Below are positions 10,713 through 20,998 of a stretch of 33,782 bases of DNA, one piece after another. The stretch comes from Euprymna scolopes (Eukaryota; Mollusca; Cephalopoda; Sepiida; Sepiolidae). The position numbers and the translations under genes are program-made. The stretch's first letter is position 1, and each line of letters begins with the position of its first letter. The notes below the pieces were generated by a model. It saw only the letters and a program-made list of their open reading frames with translations, searched no databases and was not told where the DNA came from. Location of the stretch: contig CM044488.1 of the NCBI GenBank assembly GCA_024364805.1, forward strand, positions 183,394,101 through 183,427,882, given 5' to 3'.

Positions 10713-12241
10713 GAGAGAAAAAGATAGAGTATACATGTATGACTGTGATCTACATATAACATCAAAATCAACTTTTGAAAATGGGCATTAATAGAAAAAA
10801 ATTTCATCATTTAAATGATTTTCTCCATTAAATAATACTTAAGAATTAGAAACAAAAATTTCTTTATAAAATTATTATATATGATAAAGTTATATTCACT
10901 GGAATACTTTTCTATTTCTTAAGAAAAACCTAAAAACAGGTCAATCATTTTAATGAATTATTTCGTAAAATATAAATCATATTTAGAATAAACCATTTAT
11001 TTACACAAATAACTTTGCTGTTCGAATTAATTCCAACATAATACCTTTCGGTTTCTTAGAAAAAAACATCATGCATTTTAATGAAATATTTCATAAATTA
11101 AAAATTATATTTATAACAAATAAGTAATAAAAACTACATAATATTCACTAAAGTGATTTTTCTGTTGATTTGAAACCTTTTAGCCTGCGATCAAAATATA
11201 TTGGTTTCACATTTCATCTTTCAGTTCAGTTTTTTTTTTTCATTTACATTTTCCCAATCTTTGTTTTATTTTAGTTGTGTTTTAATTCAATTTAATAATA
11301 TCTTTTAAAAATATCTTTTATCAATTACCTCATATTATCAACCGGATTTGTTTTAGACGTCTATTTTTAATTTCATAACTGTATTTTAATCAATTACTTT
11401 GTGAAATTCAAGTTTCCATATTTTAAATTATTTTCTTATTATTTATGCATTATTAAAACATTAAATTAACTCCCAAGTCACGCCAGGTCGAAACAGGTAA
11501 TTAGTAAAAATATTAATGAATTTGGTAATAGGCAATCTAGTTGTGCACAAAAGTGACACATGTAAACTGCTCCTGTAATCTTACTACTAACAGTCTGTGC
11601 ATATTTATACATTAGTAATTAGCAAAAGCCCCCGGAATTTGTCTTCCCTTCATAAATGAAGTAGAACCAGTATATTCAGTTTCTTTATGATTTATATCTT
11701 TAAGTTGGGGTAGATACTAAGAGCTGTCTAACCAGTTAGTTATGGCAAGTATTAATACATAAAAAAAAATCAAAAGGAGGAATTTTTACTCCCATACTCT
11801 TAACTACTCACATTGTTACTCATGAAACTAGAAACCTATAATTTTACTTGTAAAAATTATTTTCAACAGGTTTCAAAGTATTTAAACTGTCAATTAGAAA
11901 GTTATTTATATTTATTTAAACTCATGATTGGAAACTTCGCCACCTGGTCACTGTATTATTTTTCAAATCAATAAAACTAAGGTAACCTTGTAAAATATAT
12001 TTCCTTAAAAGTTAACTGCTTTAGTTCAAGAAACAAAATTTGATTTTAGAACAGTTCATTTTTAAATGAGTAAAGTCGGAAATATTACCTTAGCAACATC
12101 AGAGTAATCATTATCTTTGTTGATAGGTCGATCTCATTTTTTTAAAGTGCATGAAAAGTGATAACATATGTACGAACATGCTTTAGTATATTATTATTAT
12201 ATAGATTAATAATTACACTAATAATTACCTTTTTTTAATTA
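9582..12241. other. AT-rich intergenic DNA with a (TA)n tract
   Basis: No gene or transposon is recognised in this 2.6 kb. A (TA)n microsatellite lies at about 10669-10712. The rest is low-complexity AT-rich sequence with many poly-A runs. Confidence 0.5.
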
Positions 12242-12314
12242 TTAGGTTGGTGCAAAAATAATGTTTTCCTCTATGAATTTAATGCCAAAAAACATTATTT
12301 TTTAACCAACCTAA
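12242..12314. mobile_element. 73-bp MADE1-like hairpin MITE
   Basis: The ends TTAGGTTGGTGCAAAAATAA and, on the minus strand, TTAGGTTGGTTAAAAAATAA form an inverted repeat of about 26 bp with 24 matches. TA flanks both sides. The terminal TTAGGTTGGTGCAAAA is the same as that of human MADE1/Hsmar1, placing it with cecropia-subfamily mariners. The element is almost entirely stem with a loop of about 20 bases. It has no coding capacity. Confidence 0.9.
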
Positions 12315-12427
12315 TACATGACTCATAATTAAATTGATTGAAAATTGGATTGATCATTGTCTTACATGCTCCACGAATAACAGTATATTTAAAAGATTTT
12401 TTTAGTTTAACTATTATCTTCTTGTAG

Positions 12428-14658
12428 TGTTGTAATGTATTAATGACATAAATTATTTTAAAATAAATTAGTTAATTTAATAGTAATGATTACTGTTGTG
12501 GTGGCACCAACTCATTTACATATGTGGATAATATTACACATAAATAGCAAGACTCGGTTAGTCTGAGTGTGTGTTAACCAGAAGCCACCGAAGGCCGAGC
12601 CGAGAGCAGATATGTTCTCGAGCCCAGACTCTTTTACATTATGTAAATATACTGTAAATATACTTTTTCTAATACACTTCTTATCGATCTACCTTTGTTT
12701 GTTAAGTCTTCATTTGTATTGCCTTATACGTTATTTGGTTCAACCTGTAAACATAACAGTTGGCGACGAAGATGAACGTCACACATAACAATTACTAAAG
12801 ATTGCCTTTATTGAGTTACAGTAAATTTTCTCAATGGAGATAAATACTATTACTATTCAATATTTTCATTTTTATTCGTTAGGTTCCTTTTCCATTGTGA
12901 ACTATAAAGATGAGCAGATAAAATCCTCATGAACCAGTAATATTTGAATATCTTCCTATTGATGTCAGAATATTTTTACTGGACCCGTGGCGTAACGGAT
13001 AAAGATGTGGTTGGTAAAATTCAGTTGGTGGTAGAAGGATTAGTCCTCAGTATGGGCGATACTCAGAATACGATTGTAAATTACTTGGAACTTCTATCTG
13101 GTTATAGCTGACAGAAAGCGAGTATACTACCACATGGATTAAATATAAGATTCCGTTCAAAATTGTGTGCAGATTTCCGAGTTCAATAAAAAGAATCCAG
13201 AGATTGAATTACTATTCTTACCTAAGTATGGCAACTTTGTTAATCGTTCTCTATATTTGTGTGTCATTATGTGTGTGTTTTTATAGAAATAAGGATTAGA
13301 GAATCTACATAAATAAAAGTGTATTCATATGCCAAATCTTCTAGAGAAGACATTGAAAACACTTCTGATTCTCTAAGTATCTTCTGCCGTTTATGTGACC
13401 TATGAAGCCAAACGCCTCTTCAGATTTCAAATATATCCTATTATGATGAAATTTAGATCATAGATGAAATCTTCTGGGGAAAGCAATTGAAGTAGTCCTG
13501 AAACTCTATATAGCTCCTTAAAACTTCAAATACGTTAATTGCCAGAGAAACCCCAGGTGTGGGAGAATGAGAGTAAATATTATTTTACAGAAATTAATGT
13601 GTAAAAATAACAATTACAAGTAGTATTGTGTTATTGAAAGATGTTAGAATGACATAGCATTCCTTATTCAATCTCTGCCAATTCTGAGTGTTCTTGCTAA
13701 TTGTATATAAATTTAACTTTTTCATTAAGTATTACAGAAAGTTTATACTATGCCAGCAATTCATTTATGAAAGGCAATATTCTGCATCTTATGTTTCAAT
13801 ATTTTCTTTATAACTTGTTGATTTTATACAGGATTCAAAACTTCAGAGTATATTTAAAACCAAAAACAGATATTCTTAGGATACGCTCTATGCTATTAAC
13901 AATAAAAAAAATCCATCTCAAATTTAAACATAACAAACCAACAAAAGTTATATTTTAAACTGAAGTTTAACAGACCGACAAAAATGATATTTCAAGCTTA
14001 TGCATAAGTAACCAAAGAAAATGATATTTCACTTAAGCGTGAGATCATATTTCTGAACTTTTTAGATGAGTATTGATAATTTGTATTATATATTATTTTG
14101 ACTACTGTTCTCACTTTGAATGCTATTTTCACAATACTCAGTCTTCTTCAGCTGTGTCTTGTTGAACTCGGTAATCTTTCTATCAATCTCGGGATTCTTT
14201 TTATTGAACTCGGAAATCTGCACACAATTTTGAATGGAATCTTATTTTAATCCATGTGATAGTATACTCTCTTTCTGTCATCTATAACCAGTTTCAAGTA
14301 ATTTACAATCGTATTCTGAGTATCGCCCATACTGAGGATTAGTCTTACCACCAACTGAATTTTACCAACCACTTTATCCGTTACGCCACGGGTCCAGTAA
14401 AATATTCTGACATCAACAGAAGGAATATTCAAATATTACTGGTTCATGAGGATTTTATCTGCTCATCTCTATAATTCACAATGGAAAAGAAACCTAACGA
14501 ATAAAAATGAAAATATTGAATAGTAATAGTATGTATTTCCATTGAGAAAATTTACTGTAACTCAATAAAGGCAATCTTTAGTAATCATTACTATTATATA
14601 AATTGTTAACAAATTTTTCAATAGTATTTCTTTTAAAATAATTTATATCATTACAACA
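12428..14658. repeat. 2.2-kb palindrome (foldback-like) with ~0.48-kb arms
   Basis: The left arm (12428-13207) is the inverted copy of the right arm (14183-14658). It starts TGTTGTAATG and ends CATTACAACA. Without the LTR inserted at 12494-12790 and its duplicated site, the left arm is about 478 bp against 476 bp for the right. Identity over the inner arm (12796-13207) looks above 90 percent by eye and is lower in the AT-rich outer 70 bp. The spacer 13208-14182 is about 975 bp of unrecognised DNA. I see no clear target-site duplication. It may be a foldback-type DNA element or an inverted duplication. Both arms contain GACCCGTGGCGTAACGGATA, which resembles the 5' part and A box of tRNA-Arg, but no good B box follows. 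Confidence 0.85.
12494..12790 (+). mobile_element. Solo LTR of an LTR retrotransposon (fossil)
   Basis: This 297-bp segment begins TGTTGTGG and ends CATAACA, and is flanked by the 5-bp direct repeat ATTAC (12489-12493 and 12791-12795). There is no internal region, so it is a solo LTR left after recombination between two LTRs. The other arm of the host palindrome keeps the unoccupied site at 14581-14592, proving insertion after the palindrome formed. A GTTGGCGACGAAGATGAAC string near the 3' end recalls sequence just downstream of LTRs in gypsy-like elements, so the family is tentatively gypsy. The intact target duplication suggests a moderately young insertion. Confidence 0.8.
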
Positions 14659-14677
14659 TTGACTTAATGTCAATGTT
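14655..14677. repeat. Short perfect dyad at palindrome edge
   Basis: AACATTGAC and GTCAATGTT form a 9-bp perfect inverted repeat separated by a few bases, overlapping the outer end of the right palindrome arm. It could be a breakpoint-associated structure or coincidence. Confidence 0.5.
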
Positions 14678-14872
14678 AACAGCGTTATTTCCTTTTTATA
14701 GATGTAAAAACAAACGGACGACGACATACACAGACGTTTCTGATTTTATATAAATATACTAAAGCTCATTCATAGACTGTTTTATGCTTATCACACATAG
14801 TTTTAGTAGGTGCGCTCTTACGATATATTCTCATATATATTCTCGTCATCAACCTGACAGTGACTTTAGTGC

Positions 14873-15164
14873 TGTTAGGTTGAATTATGGTGCTGTTCAG
14901 TTTCAGGAGATTCAGCCTTCCAGGCTTTACCTTCTCTTTGTAGAATAATAAAATTTATTGTACATAGTCCAATATACCTCTACTAGGTTATATAAGCGGG
15001 ATTGTGCAGGCATTTTTGCAATTCAGAACACACTAATCCTAGTGTGCTGGGTTTTCAAACGACACACCTGACCTTGTGCCTATACTTCCGAAGAGGAAAT
15101 AAATAAACACACTGCTTCATTTGCCTTCGTTATCTGTTTTTTGATGAGGAAGTTAGATTCAACA
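14873..15164 (+). mobile_element. Solo LTR candidate (fossil)
   Basis: A 292-bp block starts TGTTAGGTTGAATTATGG and ends AGATTCAACA, so the ends form the short TGTT...AACA inverted repeat of LTRs. Inside are a TATA box (TTATATAAG, about 14989-14997) and, about 105 bp later, an AATAAATAAA polyadenylation region (about 15098-15107), in LTR order. The flanking pentamers AGTGC and GAGGC are not a clean duplication. A CAACCTGACAG...CTGTTAGGTTG hairpin (14850-14882) straddles the proposed left edge, so that boundary is uncertain. Family not resolved (gypsy or BEL). It looks older than the LTR at 12494. Confidence 0.5.
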
Positions 15165-16239
15165 GAGGCATTGGTTTGATTTATTTTATTTTTTTAAAAA
15201 GTTATAGATTATTTAATCTCAATAACTCAGTAATTGGTATCTGTTTGTCTACAATAAAAAATTTCAATTTTTATTTGCCATCATTATGGATTGGTAGCTT
15301 TCTTTTCATAATATCATTAAGTCTGTAAAAATATATTAATGTTTTATTCATTGGTGAAAACTGTTTTCAAATTCTATCGCTAAAATCTTCGCTACACGAT
15401 TCTTAGAATACGTTCTCACTGGTTGACCAAATAAATTCTAGTTGTGAGAAATAGCGAAAAATGATCAATTACAATATAAATTACACTATCGAAATAAATA
15501 CACGCACAGGTATTTTCATTTATCACTTCTATTTTAACATCACAGCGGGTTACTCTTATTTAGATGATTATGTTAAATATTATTGCAACAATACATAATA
15601 TTTTGAAATACTATATATATCCAGTACAAACGAAAGATATAGAGACCTATTTGAAAGCCTAACTTGCATAACTTTTTAAAATAGATTATAAATTAACGTT
15701 AGCTGTTATTCATTTGTCATTTTATTGCTCTATATTTCCATATACATGCAATAATTTTGTCTCTTTAATAATTATCAATTAAAGTGATTAAATAAAAAGA
15801 TATGGATAAATTACTAAAACCTTTCTAAAGATATTTGCTAAATAATAATCAATGGAAACAATTTAAATTAAACAAGCTAGAAAGAAAGCTATACCGACTA
15901 GGTATAAGCCAGAGTTCAGAAAAAGGCGAGAGGGATTGACTGACTTACTGCTTGCTTTAATCGAAGTTAGTGACGCTATATGTTCAGTTTATTATTGTTA
16001 AATTCAAATTGTATGATAAAAAATGCCCCACCCCACATATGCATACTGTTGCTCAGGCAAGTTAGTTTCTTCTTTCGTTTCTTTACAGATGTTGTTTAAA
16101 AGATAAAGTATTGAACTTTGCAAAGCCATAGCAAGCTAGAAAAGTCAAGTAGTATATAATATTTTTACTATTGTATCAAGGCCAAAATGCACTCAAAGAT
16201 AAGGATTTATGAGACTGAAATGATTGTCAGCTGAAAAAT
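15165..16239. other. AT-rich intergenic DNA, nothing recognised
   Basis: No coding signal and no recognised repeat family. The sequence is AT-rich throughout. Confidence 0.45.
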
Positions 16240-16460
16240 TAGGAACACTATGGAAGTAACGTATTAAGATTAATCAATGGTATGATTTGATTATTACTTA
16301 TGAGACGGTTTTTGACAAGAATTTATTGACATTGGATTAAAGATGACCAAATTGTAATCAGTAAGGAAAAAGTTCTGTGGTAATGTTTTCCACAGATGAG
16401 AAGCCCCATGCAAAGAAGCTTTGTCCATGAAAATTTAGCCTGATAATAGACACATGGGGG
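16240..16460 (+). repeat. Unclassified dispersed repeat, copy 1
   Basis: It shares an ordered set of strings with 19250-19470: TTAAAGATGACCA, a GTAATCA/GTAGTCA block followed by AGTAAGG, a TTCCACAGA/TTTCACAGA block, and AAGCAGCTTTGT or AAGAAGCTTTGT followed by CAT. Both copies then run into a G-rich stretch. Identity is modest, so both are old. No motif tells me the class. Confidence 0.5.
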
Positions 16461-17090
16461 GAAAAAGAAAATGTTTTATTCAATGTTCTAGCAAAACGAG
16501 TTACTGCTATGGATGTCTTTTAATGAGGAATCAAGGATTGGAGCTCAGTCGAGCACATTCCATGGTAATAATTTTATCATGGAGACGAAGCAAAGAATTC
16601 ATCATCCACACATACTAGTTCTTGCATTCTGTCAACTCAGGAAAGAGCTCTGTGGAGCTCTTCATAAGATGTGGCTGCAGATAAGAGGGTAAAATTATTC
16701 TGGCTCAACTATTTGTTGCTTAAAATTTTTTTTTATTACTAGTGTGATTACAAATTAGTACAAACCCGATTTCGCACAGCATGAAGTATTCGTGTTAGAG
16801 AAGAAGAAAAAGCAGCTGTGTTTATTTGTAGGCTGGCGATCTCATGAACTAATGAGACCAGGGCATCTAATATGCATGTGAAAGGCAGACAGTTTCAATA
16901 AAAAAGTATGTTGATCAGAAAAGGGCATTCTTTTTGGCAGAAGTGAGTTTTGTCAGATGTCTATTGACTGTGAAGAAGAAGAATACTTAACATAAAATGT
17001 TAGGAGACTGTAGAATATTTTACAGCAAATTATTTTGGCAAACGGAGAAAATAGACGAATGAGTGATAGAGTTCAAAATAGACTTCGTAG
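16461..17090. other. Unclassified sequence left of the gap
   Basis: No gene is recognised. There are small perfect dyads, such as AGAGCTC...GAGCTCT near 16645-16662 and ATCTCAT...ATGAGA near 16840-16857. Base composition is slightly less AT-rich than the surroundings, so this may be the body of an old repeat. Confidence 0.35.
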
Positions 17091-17568
17091 NNNNNNNNNN
17101 NNNNNNNNNNNNNNNNNNNNNNNNNNNNNNNNNNNNNNNNNNNNNNNNNNNNNNNNNNNNNNNNNNNNNNNNNNNNNNNNNNNNNNNNNNNNNNNNNNNN
17201 NNNNNNNNNNNNNNNNNNNNNNNNNNNNNNNNNNNNNNNNNNNNNNNNNNNNNNNNNNNNNNNNNNNNNNNNNNNNNNNNNNNNNNNNNNNNNNNNNNNN
17301 NNNNNNNNNNNNNNNNNNNNNNNNNNNNNNNNNNNNNNNNNNNNNNNNNNNNNNNNNNNNNNNNNNNNNNNNNNNNNNNNNNNNNNNNNNNNNNNNNNNN
17401 NNNNNNNNNNNNNNNNNNNNNNNNNNNNNNNNNNNNNNNNNNNNNNNNNNNNNNNNNNNNNNNNNNNNNNNNNNNNNNNNNNNNNNNNNNNNNNNNNNNN
17501 NNNNNNNNNNNNNNNNNNNNNNNNNNNNNNNNNNNNNNNNNNNNNNNNNNNNNNNNNNNNNNNNNNNN
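17091..17568. other. Assembly gap (478 Ns)
   Basis: The stretch is entirely N. Any frame reported through it is an artefact. Confidence 0.99.
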
Positions 17569-17974
17569 ATGTGGTCACGTGACTTAATAAGCTAAAGCTA
17601 GTTGCCTAAAACATTGAAATAAAAAAACCTTTGCTTCTGCCCCCAAACATAATATAAGTATTTTTTATTCTGCTTTACATTAGCTATAATGATTAATTGT
17701 GTTCTGTAAATTTTTAATTTATAAATAATAATAAACATTTAACCGTTTGTAATATTTCATGACTCTGAAAGAGGATCTTCACAATAACATACTTAAATAA
17801 AGGCGAGTATATTTTGTACTAAATATAAAATTTGTTTTGGTGCATCGATTTTAAATGATTCTATCTATAGACAACATTGGAAGGAAGTAAATATTTAAAA
17901 TTAATGCGAGTCTTAAAGACGGGGTTATTTAGGATGACCTCAAAAGATTAAATCTGGACAGTATAGGAAGATTA

Positions 17975-18371
17975 AGGCTGAACAAGAGACTTTGATAGTA
18001 TGGTCACATTGAAAGAATGGGTGAGATTGCTTGGGTTAACAGATGTAGAACAATAATAGTAACAGGTTCAGTTCACAAGGATGTGATGAAAGGAGTAAAA
18101 TTGAAAAAGAAAAAAAAAAAAAGGATAAATAAGGACCTGTCCAGTGATAAGTTGTTTTGGAAGTAAATTTCCGAAAGCCATTCAATGCATGATAACATGT
18201 AAAACAGACTTTGCTTTAATCCCATCTACATGTTTAACCATGTCTAAGGTACAAGTTTGAATTAACCTCTTGGCAATGTCATGAGGTTTCTTTGCCTTTG
18301 CTATTCCCATCAGTATCTTATAGGAAGCTGCAAGCATTGTTTAAATCGATGATTATGATGATGATGATGAT
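17975..18371 (+). mobile_element. 3' end of an RTE-like LINE
   Basis: In the plus frame from 17999 a remnant reads YGHIERMGEIAWVNRCRTII, matching the 'WYGH..R.....WV..C' tail found after the reverse transcriptase domain of many RTE-type and related LINEs. It continues through VTGSVHKDVMKGVKLKKK to a poly-A run near 18108-18122. A further 225 bp of 3' sequence ends in a (GAT)n-like tail at 18348-18371, the kind of short-repeat tail typical of RTE elements. The upstream RT and endonuclease are not visible and may lie in or beyond the gap, or the copy may be 5' truncated. It is not functional. Confidence 0.65.
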
Positions 18372-19249
18372 ACACCTTATGCTAATTCACACAAAGAAAA
18401 GTGAAATCCTACTTTTTTGTGGGGGGATACATGTAAACAACGTGAAGATGTAGGTTTTAACATAAAATTTTAAAAATTGTTGAACTTTGGATTTTTTTGC
18501 ACCAGTGATCACTTACAAAGTTTCAGCATACAGAAAAATTAGCAACAATTTATAGTCCACTCCTCGCCCAAACACTCCTGCACTAAACATATTTCCTTAA
18601 AAATAGATTTGGTTATATGTCCTTAAAACTATTAAGTTCAACAGTGAAACTGAACCCCCACTCAAAATACTAAGTTTTCTAGGCTATTCCCTAAAAACAG
18701 TAGAATCTATAGAATACATATTCGGCTTATTCTGCATACTCTACCTAGTTACAATTGAAATAGTTGAACTTATAAGAACTACTGCTTTATTGAAAGCAAC
18801 AGAGACACATGAGCACGTGTGCCAAAGTATTTTTTCTTCAAAGAAATTTTAAGGTTAAGTTAAAGTACTAAAATGGAATGTCTATATTCAATTCGTTCAA
18901 CCTCAAAGACTGTAGATAACAGAGTCATTGTGTTGCTATACTCCTCGTTACCATGTCAATACTTGGACTTATGTGAACTGCTATCCTAAACAATGCAAGC
19001 ACCAAGAAAATTCGAAGCAAACATAGACGTTATCACACTTGAAAAACGATTAACCTACGAGGTTACAACTAATGTGAAAAGTAGTACTAAATATTAATTA
19101 ATTACGAGTTGAAAAGTAGAAACTTTTGTTTAATGTATATTGTAAAAACATCATGGTGAAGTTTTTTGGGTTTTTTTTACCAGGGAGTTACCGCTTATAA
19201 AAGCCTAAAGGCCACTGAAGGATAAGCGTTAAGCACAACATCGTAGTAA
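18372..19249. other. Intergenic DNA, nothing recognised
   Basis: No gene, LTR or known repeat is recognised. Frames are short. The composition is mixed AT-rich with no tandem pattern. Confidence 0.4.
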
Positions 19250-19470
19250 TCGTTAGTAGAGAAAATTGGGTAAACTTTGATTATTTAAAGGGAAAGCTCA
19301 ACAAGAACTTGTTTACAGTGGACTTAAAGATGACCATGTTGTAGTCAACCAGTAAGGGCTCGAAGAACAGTTTCACAGACGGGCAGCTCCAGGAAAGCAG
19401 CTTTGTTCATAGTATCTGTTTTTATATTTAGGCACAGTTAGAGAGTGGGGGAAACTTTTGATAATGATTG
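19250..19470 (+). repeat. Unclassified dispersed repeat, copy 2
   Basis: Diverged direct repeat of 16240-16460, sharing TTAAAGATGACCA, the AGTAAGG block, TTTCACAGA, AAGCAGCTTTGTTCAT and a following G-rich run. The two copies lie on either side of the assembly gap and the LINE fragment. Confidence 0.5.
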
Positions 19471-19761
19471 TGTATATTGATTTTGGTAGTTATGTATGTT
19501 TGAAAGTATTTTGTATTCGCTATGTATTCAATAGTAGATATAGTGATTAGCCATAATTTTCAATTAACTGGACAAGTCGCTCATCTCTTATAAATATGCC
19601 GTTAATATATTTTTCTCGATATTTTTCAGTGTATGTTGATTAAATCAATATCTTAATGTTTCTGACTATTTAGAGAGAGAAAAAGTTACCTTATTTATAA
19701 TCTAAATTAGTACTATTTGCAAATACGTATGCAAATTAGATGACTAATTAACAAGTATCTT

Positions 19762-19818
19762 TATATATATATATATATATATATTATTGTATTTTTATTT
19801 ATTATTATTATTATTATT
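19762..19818. repeat. (TA)n and (TTA)n microsatellites
   Basis: A (TA)n tract at about 19762-19785 is followed by a (TTA)n tract at about 19799-19818. Confidence 0.9.
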
Positions 19819-20635
19819 TATATTATTCATAAGGGTAATATAGACATAAAGAGGTTTACTATTTTTAGTTCTACGAGATCAGTATCAACTTATAAAGGAT
19901 TACTAAACTGCGAGTGACCCGTTGGGTCAGTATGTTATATTAGCTATGGAATTAATGTATGAGCGTGACACTTGTGACGCAAGGAAAATAGTTTTTTTGT
20001 GACATAACATGAAAGTATATAGATAGATTTCTATGAGTCGTTCTGTTTATAATTGTTTATTTTTGAAAAAAAAAACCTGACAGCCATTGAATTATGAGTG
20101 GTTTGCCATACTTATAGGTAAATGTGCACTGAACAGATACCATAATACTTAAAGTTAAATTCAAATTTTGATATATCTTAATTTAAATGCGAAAAAAAAA
20201 CAAAACAATTGGGACGCTGAAAACGTACACAGTAAAACAATACTGTCGCGTTGATTATTCATTTGTAATGCAAATTAAAAAAAATATTTTCGGGGATATT
20301 TATGTTGGTAGTATAGAAGAAAATGTATGAATGTTTTTAAGAAAAGTTTATTAAAAATTGGAGAATAAATTAAAAAAAACAAAAAAAGGAAGGCGGTGGG
20401 GAAATCGCCATTGTAAATTGTTTTTATGGTTGTCAACAGGTCAAAGTTGATTTATTTATAAGAAAATTGCGACAGTATAGTTGTAATACAGAATAGTTGC
20501 AAAACATCCCCAAACCCTTCCCATGTTAAATAATAATTTCTAAATAATAACGTTATTATTTCAGTGTGCAGGTCAACTTCTGCAGTAGTAGTGATTTGTG
20601 TTTATTTGTTTACGCTGTTATTGGGTTTTTTTATG
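19819..20635. other. AT-rich intergenic DNA
   Basis: No gene is recognised. A perfect everted hexamer dyad, TGACCCGTTGGGTCA, lies at about 19915-19929. Several poly-A runs occur after 20060. Confidence 0.4.
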
Positions 20636-20656
20636 TACGCATGCGCAACCGGAAGT
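20636..20656 (+). promoter_or_regulatory. Candidate NRF1 plus ETS site pair
   Basis: TACGCATGCGCA (20636-20646 and the following base) differs by one base from the palindromic NRF1 consensus. One base later ACCGGAAGT (20648-20656) is a full ETS/GABP site. In animals these two motifs often sit together in promoters of housekeeping genes. CpG-containing motifs are rare in this AT-rich window, which makes the pair stand out. I see no clear first exon or splice donor nearby, so this is a promoter candidate and not a proven one. The 67-codon frame across it is not supported. Confidence 0.4.
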
Positions 20657-20787
20657 CGAAAACAGGATATTGGGTTACAACACCCGTTACAAGGTCATTT
20701 GAGTTTTATAATTATATAGATTTACATTTATTCCGATTACTGTTCTTATCTTATCGTGAAGTAAAATAAGTAAAATATCAGAGAAAC

Positions 20788-20998
20788 TGGTGCAGTCTAT
20801 CCTTCTTTAAAGGGTAGATGGGACTCTTCAGCCACGGTAGGTACCCCATCTAGTGATGGCATCACGATAAAAAATACCTTGATAGCCCTGGCGATGCATC
20901 ATGTATTCAGCTACCGACAAGATTTGAATTGCACTAGAAATTTGCGTAGCGAGTTCAATATCGGCTGCGGCCACGCTGGCTGGCTGGATGGATGGTTC
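20788..20998 (-). mobile_element. tRNA-derived SINE, minus strand
   Basis: On the minus strand, TGGCCGCAGCCG (near 20970) fits a Pol III A box. About 40 bases later AATTCAAATC (near 20930) fits a B box. A body follows that includes GATGCATCGCCAGGGC and a GATGGGGTACCTACC...GGCTGAAGAGTCCCATC block, ending near the GGATAGACTGCACC at 20788. A short GGCT/GGAT tetramer run (20979-20998) marks the head side. The composition is clearly less AT-rich than the flanks. The identification rests on the A/B box layout and recalled cephalopod repeats. Confidence 0.5.

Noticed and set aside
13701-13958. 85-codon frame in the palindrome spacer
   Set aside because: Its composition (Ile, Leu, Lys, Asn, Phe, Tyr) is that expected of random AT-rich DNA, and nothing in it resembles a transposase.
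14247-14432. 61-codon minus-strand frame in the right palindrome arm
   Set aside because: The matching stretch of the left arm carries small indels that break the frame, and no known domain is visible. It starts at TTG, not ATG.
17030-17595. Open frames of 174-186 codons
   Set aside because: They run through the run of Ns, so their length is an artefact of the gap.
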